Assembly: GCA_017480395.1 (NCBI GenBank)
Contig: JAFVAS010000234.1
Location: forward strand, 1-18,719
Direction: 5' to 3'
Source of the DNA: Oscillospiraceae bacterium
GTDB taxonomy: Bacteria > Bacillota > Clostridia > Oscillospirales > Oscillospiraceae
Length of the DNA stretch: 18,719 nt
Part shown: positions 15,008 to 18,719 of the stretch, piece by piece
Layout: every line of letters starts with the position of its first letter
How positions within the stretch are numbered: position 1 is the stretch's first letter
Notes under the pieces: model-generated
Databases searched by the model: none
What the model was told of the DNA's origin: nothing
Seen by the model: the letters and a program-made list of their open reading frames with translations, nothing else
Program-made: the position numbers and the translations under genes

Positions 15008-15418
15008 TCAGATCAGGACGCCGCTGCAGTGGTCGATCTCGTGCTGAATGATCTGGGCCGTCCAGCCGGTGAAGGTCTTGAGCCGAACCTGAAACTGTTC
15101 GTTTTGATATTTCACCTTGATGGAGCGGTAGCGCTTCGCTTTCCGCGTCCCGGGGAGGGAGAGGCAGCCCTCCTCCGCCTCATAGGGGCCGGAGCATTTG
15201 ACGATCTCCGGGTTGAACATGGTCATGTAGGTCCCCTCGTTGTCAAAGACGATGATGCGCTTTGCCACGCCGATCATGTTGGCCGCCATGCCCACGCAGC
15301 CGTCCCTGTGGGCGGTCAGGGTATCCAGCAGATCCCGGGCGATCCCGACGTCCTCCGCGGTGGCAGGGGCCGACTTCTGGCGGAGAAAGATCGGGTCTTT
15401 CATGATGGGACGTACCAT
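15008..15418 (-). CDS. def: Peptide deformylase (variant motif 1)
   Basis: A 136-residue metalloenzyme of the peptide deformylase fold, which removes the formyl group from nascent N-terminal Met. Motif 2 EEGCLS (Cys85 metal ligand) and motif 3 QHEIDH (His126, His130 ligands, Glu127 catalytic) are intact. Motif 1, usually GLAAPQIG, reads GMAANMIG (residues 43-50): the Gln that stabilises the transition state is Met48. This form occurs in a short clostridial branch that I recall as annotated deformylase, so it may be a divergent paralogue with altered activity. The start is ATG 15418 with GGAGG eight bases upstream; the frame opens at ATG 15439, but that would place the ribosome site inside the gene. 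It follows the SDR gene by 59 bases without a terminator, so they may be co-transcribed. Confidence 0.85.
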   Translation of the reverse strand: MVRPIMKDPIFLRQKSAPATAEDVGIARDLLDTLTAHRDGCVGMAANMIGVAKRIIVFDNEGTYMTMFNPEIVKCSGPYEAEEGCLSLPGTRKAKRYRSIKVKYQNEQFQVRLKTFTGWTAQIIQHEIDHCSGVLI

Positions 15419-15477
15419 GCTTGCTGCCTCCAAATCCATTCAGTACGCAGGGAAGGGCGCGGGACCCAGGGGCGCGA

Positions 15478-16308
15478 TTACTGCCCCTGCTGCTCCTGCA
15501 TGGCCTTCACCGCCGCAACCGTTCCGCCGTCATAGAGGATGTCCACGCCGGAGAGATAGCTGCAGTCGTCGCTGACCATAAAGGCCATCATCTTTGCGAT
15601 CTCCTCCGGCTCACCGAGACGGCCCAGCGCGCCCATCATGGCGATGGATGCGGCCTGCTCGCCCTCGACCTTGCCCATGGGGGTGTTGAAGGTGCCCGGA
15701 GAGATGGAGACGACGCGGATGCCCTTCTTGCCCAGCTTGACGGCCTCCTTGGCGGTGTACCAGGTGACAAAGTTCTTCGAGATCGAATAGGCCGCTCCGG
15801 TTCTGGCTTCCTCCGGAATTGCCGCGACGATCTGGGCACCGGCCGCCTTGAACGCATCCACATCGGCGAGAGCCAGCTGGTATACCTGGGTTGGAATCTG
15901 ATCCTGCGGGAACATATAGGCGGCCATGGAGGCCACATTGAGGATCACGCTGCCGCTGCCCATGACCGCACCAAATGCCTCGTCGATATAGATGGTTCCA
16001 AGGGCGTTGATGTTGAAGATCTGCTCTCCGTCGGTCATGTGGGGAGACACACCGGCGGAGTGGATCACGGTTTTCACGTTGCCCTGGGCCGCGGCATAGG
16101 CCGCCAGCTTTTTCACCGCCTCAAAGTCGCTGGTGTCGCAGGATTGGGCCTCGGCCTCCACGCCGACCGCAGCCAGCTCCTTCAGCGCGTTTTCCAGCTT
16201 GGACACGGTGCGTCCCACCAGAATGACCTTCTGATCCTTACCGACCAGCTTGGCGGCCTCCAGTCCCATACCGCTGCCGCCGCCTGTGATGACACAGATA
16301 TTTGCCAT
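15478..16308 (-). CDS. SDR-family NAD(P)-dependent oxidoreductase
   Basis: A 276-residue classical short-chain dehydrogenase/reductase. It has the cofactor loop TGGGSGMG (8-15), HSAG in place of the usual NNAG (83-86), a catalytic Ser near 127 (LNVASMAAY), Tyr174 and Lys178 (YSISK), and the C-terminal ISPGTFNTPMGKVEGE lid with DILYDGG near the end. A longer than usual insert (about 131-172) between the Ser and Tyr motifs may form a substrate-specific lid. Substrate is unknown; hydroxysteroid dehydrogenases share this architecture, but nothing here proves that. ATG 16308 is preceded by AAAGGGG at nine bases. It is the first gene of a likely two-gene unit with def. Confidence 0.88.
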   Translation of the reverse strand: MANICVITGGGSGMGLEAAKLVGKDQKVILVGRTVSKLENALKELAAVGVEAEAQSCDTSDFEAVKKLAAYAAAQGNVKTVIHSAGVSPHMTDGEQIFNINALGTIYIDEAFGAVMGSGSVILNVASMAAYMFPQDQIPTQVYQLALADVDAFKAAGAQIVAAIPEEARTGAAYSISKNFVTWYTAKEAVKLGKKGIRVVSISPGTFNTPMGKVEGEQAASIAMMGALGRLGEPEEIAKMMAFMVSDDCSYLSGVDILYDGGTVAAVKAMQEQQGQ

Positions 16309-16346
16309 TGAAATGAACCCCTTTCAGCATTTAATTCCGCTGCCAG

Positions 16347-16355
16347 AATATAACA
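16347..16355 (-). promoter_or_regulatory. Possible extended -10 promoter for SDR-def
   Basis: On the minus strand TGTTATATT (16355-16347) forms an extended -10 box (TGn plus TATATT), about 40 bases before the SDR start. No good -35 box is visible 17-18 bases upstream, so the call is weak. Confidence 0.35.
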
Positions 16356-16462
16356 AGCTGCGTATGTGTCTTGACCGCCTGCTGCATTTCAGGAGGATCG
16401 ATTGAATGATTCGCAAGCATTTTGCGCTCCTGCTTTCGCCGGGGACAATCCACAAGTGCAGC

Positions 16463-16476
16463 GTTACATCTGTAAC
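16463..16476. promoter_or_regulatory. Inverted repeat matching the BlaI/CopY operator core TACAnnTGTA
   Basis: GTTACA-TC-TGTAAC is a perfect 6+2+6 inverted repeat containing TACATCTGTA, the form bound by BlaI/MecI/CopY-type winged-helix repressors. No such repressor is encoded in the window, and the site is about 150 bases from the SDR start. One motif match of this length can occur by chance. Confidence 0.35.
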
Positions 16477-16654
16477 AGCAACACAAATGTACTATAAGAA
16501 GACCGTTCTGTCAATGCAATGGCGAGGGGGGTTAACAGATTGCGTGGTTATTGTAATGTCGGACGGGCGCGATCCGGCGGAAGGAGAGGGGATGCCTGTC
16601 GCAGACGAGGAAAAGGAACGCCATGTGGATATTCGCAAAATTTGCGACAGATCG

Positions 16655-16683
16655 TTGACGTTTGCGCGGGTAAATGCTATTAT
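16655..16683 (+). promoter_or_regulatory. Promoter of the XRE regulator gene
   Basis: TTGACG (16655-16660), a 17-base spacer and TATTAT (16678-16683) with an extended -10 TGC (16675-16677). It lies 48 bases before the XRE start, and the operator-like element begins at the next base. Confidence 0.8.
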
Positions 16684-16709
16684 GGTTAATAATAACTAAC
16701 GTGAGTGAC
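16684..16709 (+). promoter_or_regulatory. Operator-like element, copy 1 (XRE promoter)
   Basis: This stretch begins with GGTTA, contains TAACTAACG and ends GAGTGAC. It covers the expected transcript start of the XRE gene. A near copy lies at 16993-17017 ahead of the flavodoxin gene. The shared pattern is GGTTA, a gap of 5-6 bases, TAACTAACG and a GAGnGAC-like tail. Autoregulation by the XRE protein is inferred. Confidence 0.5.
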
Positions 16710-16730
16710 AGGAGAAAAAAGAGGTGTCAG

Positions 16731-16958
16731 ATGTCAGTATCCTATAACAAGTTGTGGAACATGCTGATCGACCGAAAAATGAGCCACATCGAGCTGCAAA
16801 GGGCGGCGGAGGTCGCGCCGAACACGATGACAAAGATACGCCGGGATCAGCCGGTGAATCTTGCGATACTGGATCGGATCTGCCGTGTGCTGGGATGTGA
16901 TTTTGGGGACATCGTGGAGCATCTGGACGAATCAGAGGTCGCGGATGTCTGGGATTGA
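16731..16958 (+). CDS. Small XRE-family (Cro/C1-type) transcriptional regulator
   Basis: A 75-residue single-domain HTH protein. Helices 2-3 of the Cro/C1 fold are recognisable in SHIELQRAAEVAPNTMTKIRRDQPVNLAILDRICRVLGCDFGDIVEH, and the C-terminal DRICRVLGCDFGDIVE is the standard end of the HTH_26/YozG-like group. It should be a cytoplasmic dimeric DNA-binding protein. ATG 16731 follows GAGGTG at a normal distance; an in-frame upstream start at 16674 lies within the promoter. The gene has a strong promoter with an operator-like element across the start site, and its own terminator directly after the stop. It sits in front of the flavodoxin, hydrolase and MBL genes and is the likely local regulator of that group (inference). 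Confidence 0.88.
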   Translation: MSVSYNKLWNMLIDRKMSHIELQRAAEVAPNTMTKIRRDQPVNLAILDRICRVLGCDFGDIVEHLDESEVADVWD

Positions 16959-16984
16959 ATGCCGCGTATACGGTATCTTTTTTT
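16959..16984 (+). terminator. Intrinsic terminator of the XRE gene
   Basis: ATGCCG (16959-16964) pairs with CGGTAT (16971-16976), with one G-T wobble, around the loop CGTATA. A C and seven T follow (16978-16984). The hairpin begins at the base after the stop codon. The stem is short, but the T tract is good. Confidence 0.65.
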
Positions 16985-16992
16985 GTGAGATA

Positions 16993-17017
16993 GGTTAGAG
17001 CTAACTAACGGAGAGAC
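16993..17017 (+). promoter_or_regulatory. Operator-like element, copy 2 (upstream of the flavodoxin gene)
   Basis: This near copy of the element at 16684-16709 contains GGTTAG and CTAAC, which form an inverted repeat GTTAG-AG-CTAAC, followed by TAACGGAGAGAC. It lies 121 bases before the flavodoxin start. I could not find a convincing -35/-10 pair next to it. Confidence 0.45.
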
Positions 17018-17041
17018 GCTTGCGCAGATACGCCTGCGTAT

Positions 17042-17083
17042 ATGGAGGAGAAAATCAGCGCCTGCGGCAAGGATTGTCCCTGA
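17042..17083 (+). other. 13-codon frame MEEKISACGKDCP, possible gene remnant or leader peptide
   Basis: ATG 17042 opens a short frame that ends at TGA 17081-17083 and then stays in frame with the flavodoxin start. ISACGxDC resembles the first residues of DUF3795 proteins, so it may be the decayed start of such a gene. No ribosome binding site is visible. It could be chance. Confidence 0.2.
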
Positions 17084-17137
17084 TACCAGCACGGGCTTGA
17101 CAACGATCCGGTGGCCATAAAACGGAGGTTTTTGGAA

Positions 17138-17578
17138 ATGAAAACTGCAATTGTCTACTATTCCAAGCACCATGGGAACACGAAAAAGCTGCTTGATGCC
17201 ATAGCGGGGGCAGATCCGGCTGTCGTTCTGATCGATGTGACAGCACAGCCCTCCGCCGATCTGGCCGCGTATGACCGGATCGGGTTTGCCTCCGGCATTT
17301 ATTACTGCTCATTTGCAAAGCAGATCACATCATTTGCATCGGAGCGCCTGCCGGAGCATAAAGACGTGTTCTTTCTCTACACCCATGGCGCGCCGAAGGG
17401 GGATTTTCTAAAGGCCATGCGGGAGATCGCGGCAAAGAAGCGTTGCAGAGAGCTGGGGGAATACCGCTGCCAGGGCTATGACACCTTCGGGCCATTCAGG
17501 CTGGTCGGCGGCCTTGCCAAGGGGCATCCGACGGAAGCGGAGATTGCAGCGGCGGTGACATTCTATCAAAGCCTGTAA
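17138..17578 (+). CDS. Flavodoxin-family protein
   Basis: A 146-residue single-domain protein beginning MKTAIVYYSKHHGNTKKLL. The first beta strand and the phosphate-binding loop SKHHGNT are typical of flavodoxins (S/T-x-T-G-x-T-like). FASGIYYCSF and FFLYTHGAP at the second and third flavin loops, and GYDTFGPFRLVGGLAKGHPTE near the end, fit the same fold. It probably carries electrons or reduces a small substrate with FMN. ATG 17138 follows ACGGAGG at nine bases; an ATA/ATG-like extension to 17111 would add eight or nine residues ahead of the conserved start. An operator-like element lies upstream. The start of the next long gene is 166 bases downstream on the same strand, and no terminator with a T tract is visible between them. 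Confidence 0.87.
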   Translation: MKTAIVYYSKHHGNTKKLLDAIAGADPAVVLIDVTAQPSADLAAYDRIGFASGIYYCSFAKQITSFASERLPEHKDVFFLYTHGAPKGDFLKAMREIAAKKRCRELGEYRCQGYDTFGPFRLVGGLAKGHPTEAEIAAAVTFYQSL

Positions 17579-17591
17579 GGCAGGCGGCGCC

Positions 17592-17726
17592 ATGCTGCGC
17601 GACTGGAGGATGCAGCATGAGTATATTATACAGCTTATACAGCGTATTAAGGCCTGTTCTGCGGAGAGCAACCAGGAAAAGTCAGCTATGACGCGAGGGG
17701 ATTTTGAAGCGGCCTTTCAACTATGA
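17592..17726 (+). CDS. Possible 44-residue small ORF
   Basis: ATG 17592 to TGA 17724-17726 encodes 44 residues, beginning MLRDWRMQHEYIIQLIQRIK. An amphipathic helix is likely at residues 9-22. The upstream AGGCAGG is a weak ribosome site, and the frame ends 18 bases before the hydrolase gene. A tandem nine-base repeat TTATACAGC (17626-17643) encodes part of the helix. It may be a remnant of a larger gene such as a regulator, or not translated at all. No family recognised. Confidence 0.25.
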   Translation: MLRDWRMQHEYIIQLIQRIKACSAESNQEKSAMTRGDFEAAFQL

Positions 17727-17744
17727 TCGGATGAAGGAGCGTAT

Positions 17745-18509
17745 ATGACAATTCACGAATTCGGACAGAACCATGACGAAGTGGTCGTACTGGTACATCC
17801 TTCCGTTGTGATGTGGGATTATTTTGAGTATGTCATCCCGCTGATGCAGGAGCAGTATCATCTGGTTATTCCTGCGCTTCCGGGCTATGATACGGAGAAC
17901 AACTCGGATTTTACCAGCGTTGAGGAGATTTCAAAGGAGCTTTCAGACTGGCTGATCGCGCATGGGCATGCGTCCATCGCCTGTATCTACGGCTGCTCCA
18001 TGGGCGGCGCGGTCGTCACCAGATTCCTCGCGGACGGGAAGGTGAAGGCCCGCAGCGCGGTCATCGACGGCGGCATCACCCCCTATCAGCTGCCGTGGAT
18101 TGTGACGAGATTGATCGCCGTCAAGGATTTTCTGCTGATCTCGATGGGGAAGGTCGGCGGACTGAAGATCCTGCAAAAAGCCTTTTCCACAGACGAATAC
18201 TCCGAAGAGGACCTGCAATATATCGTGAGGGTGCTGAAGCACATGAGCGCGAAAACGATCTGGCGCACCTTCGAGTCCTGCAACAATTACGCCATGCCGA
18301 AGCCGGTTACGGCGGAGTGCGAACGCATCGAATACTGGTACGCGAAAGCGGAGGAGAAAGACCGGAAGGGCGATATTGCCTATATCAAAAAGAACCTGCC
18401 GCAGGCTGTTTTCAGGGTGTTCGAGCAGATTGGCCACGGCGGCCTGGCGGCGCTCAAGCCGGAGCTGCTGGCTTCGGAGCTGATCAGGGTCATGGGGAGG
18501 AAATCGTAA
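17745..18509 (+). CDS. Alpha/beta-fold hydrolase
   Basis: A 254-residue alpha/beta hydrolase. The oxyanion-hole strand LVHPSVVMWDYFEYVIP comes first, then the nucleophile elbow YGCSMGGA (GxSxG, Ser85), and a C-terminal QIGHGGL with the catalytic His (about 231). The acid is probably in the segment before it. HP in place of the usual HG at the oxyanion loop is slightly unusual. Substrate unknown; it could act on an ester, lactone or small metabolite. ATG 17745 has AAGGAG six bases upstream. The next gene starts at the base after its TAA stop, so the two are almost certainly co-translated. Confidence 0.88.
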   Translation: MTIHEFGQNHDEVVVLVHPSVVMWDYFEYVIPLMQEQYHLVIPALPGYDTENNSDFTSVEEISKELSDWLIAHGHASIACIYGCSMGGAVVTRFLADGKVKARSAVIDGGITPYQLPWIVTRLIAVKDFLLISMGKVGGLKILQKAFSTDEYSEEDLQYIVRVLKHMSAKTIWRTFESCNNYAMPKPVTAECERIEYWYAKAEEKDRKGDIAYIKKNLPQAVFRVFEQIGHGGLAALKPELLASELIRVMGRKS

Positions 18510-18719
18510 ATGGCGAAAAAGGATTCGGAGCATCAGAAACAATCGATGGGCCTGATGTTTCGTGGCAGGGAGATCTTCAAGCCGCTGAATACAGGATGGA
18601 TCGACGAGCATGTCGCCTGTGTGCGGGAATGGGTCGCGAATATCTTCTTCTATACGAAAAACGGCACGACCATTATGCTTGACGCCGGATACAACTATGA
18701 ACGTTTGAGCGAAAAGATG
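18510..18719 (+). CDS. MBL-fold metallo-hydrolase, N-terminal part (runs off the window)
   Basis: Seventy codons are present and the frame is open at the window end. WVANIFFYTKNGTTIMLDAGYNYERLSEKM matches the first beta strands of the metallo-beta-lactamase fold, where an Asp-x-Gly turn precedes the helix; the HxHxDH motif would come later. ATG 18510 directly follows the TAA of the alpha/beta hydrolase, with GGGAGG about nine bases upstream inside that gene. Tight linkage suggests the two hydrolases act on the same compound or pathway (inference). It is distinct from the amber-split MBL gene at 5327-6112. Confidence 0.78.
   Translation, partial: MAKKDSEHQKQSMGLMFRGREIFKPLNTGWIDEHVACVREWVANIFFYTKNGTTIMLDAGYNYERLSEKM

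Larger units (their letters stand above)
16309..16730. other. 422-bp intergenic stretch between the SDR and XRE genes
   Basis: This divergent region is more AT-rich than the DNA to its left. It holds the SDR ribosome site and a possible SDR promoter (16347-16355, minus), a TACAnnTGTA-type inverted repeat (16463-16476), the XRE promoter (16655-16683) and an operator-like element (16684-16709). A 97-codon plus-strand frame starts at ATG 16406 behind AGGAGG and ends at 16699. Its product has no recognisable domain and it runs through the XRE promoter, so I do not annotate it as a gene, though the ribosome site keeps it possible. Confidence 0.6.

Noticed and set aside
16406..16699. 97-codon frame behind AGGAGG upstream of the XRE gene
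   Set aside because: No domain-like features. It contains the XRE promoter and overlaps the palindromic site. Kept only as a remark in the intergenic entry.
17097..17121. TTGACA near 17097 as the flavodoxin promoter
   Set aside because: The only -10-like sequence (CATAAA) is 13 bases away and would place the start inside the ribosome site.
17591..17619. Inverted repeat CATGCTGC/GCAGCATG as a flavodoxin terminator
   Set aside because: The stem has eight pairs with a 13-base loop, and no T tract follows.

Overview
The window looks like chromosomal DNA of a GC-rich, gut-type clostridial Firmicute (Oscillospiraceae-like: Flavonifractor, Intestinimonas or Lawsonibacter relatives). This is inferred from strong AGGAGG ribosome binding sites, promoters with extended -10 boxes (TGnTATAAT), the tsaE-tsaB pair, an RqcH/NFACT gene, a yybP-ykoY riboswitch and an AAA-ATPase-like/DUF1703 protein. 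I see no rRNA, tRNA, CRISPR array, transposase or phage gene.

Positions 1-5340 hold housekeeping genes. They are the 3' two thirds of rqcH (+), rodA (-), then tsaE-tsaB-upp (+) converging on a dihydrouridine synthase (-). rodA and tsaE diverge from two back-to-back promoters. Positions 4390-7384 (-) form an operon: a CorC/HlyC-type membrane protein, a metallo-beta-lactamase-fold hydrolase broken by an in-frame amber codon, and dus. Positions 7561-10148 (+) carry a large lipoprotein with a C-terminal HExxH peptidase-like domain and a small zinc-ribbon protein.

Positions 10214-13003 (-) hold a P2-type Ca2+/Mn2+ ATPase behind a yybP-ykoY manganese riboswitch that ends in an intrinsic terminator. 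Divergent from it (+) is the most unusual locus: a 596-residue protein with an N-terminal helix-turn-helix, an AAA-ATPase-like core and a PD-(D/E)XK-type tail whose expected catalytic residues all appear replaced. Its promoter is covered by three copies of a near-palindromic 13-bp element spaced about 31-32 bp. It looks like a self-regulated NTPase system of unknown role.

Positions 15008-16308 (-) carry an SDR oxidoreductase and a variant peptide deformylase. From about 16310 to the end the DNA is visibly less GC-rich and holds a small XRE regulator, a flavodoxin-like protein, an alpha/beta hydrolase and the start of another MBL-fold protein (all +). A related operator-like motif occurs at the XRE promoter and ahead of the flavodoxin, which suggests one accessory regulon. 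Convergent gene pairs are separated by compact hairpins that can terminate both strands.
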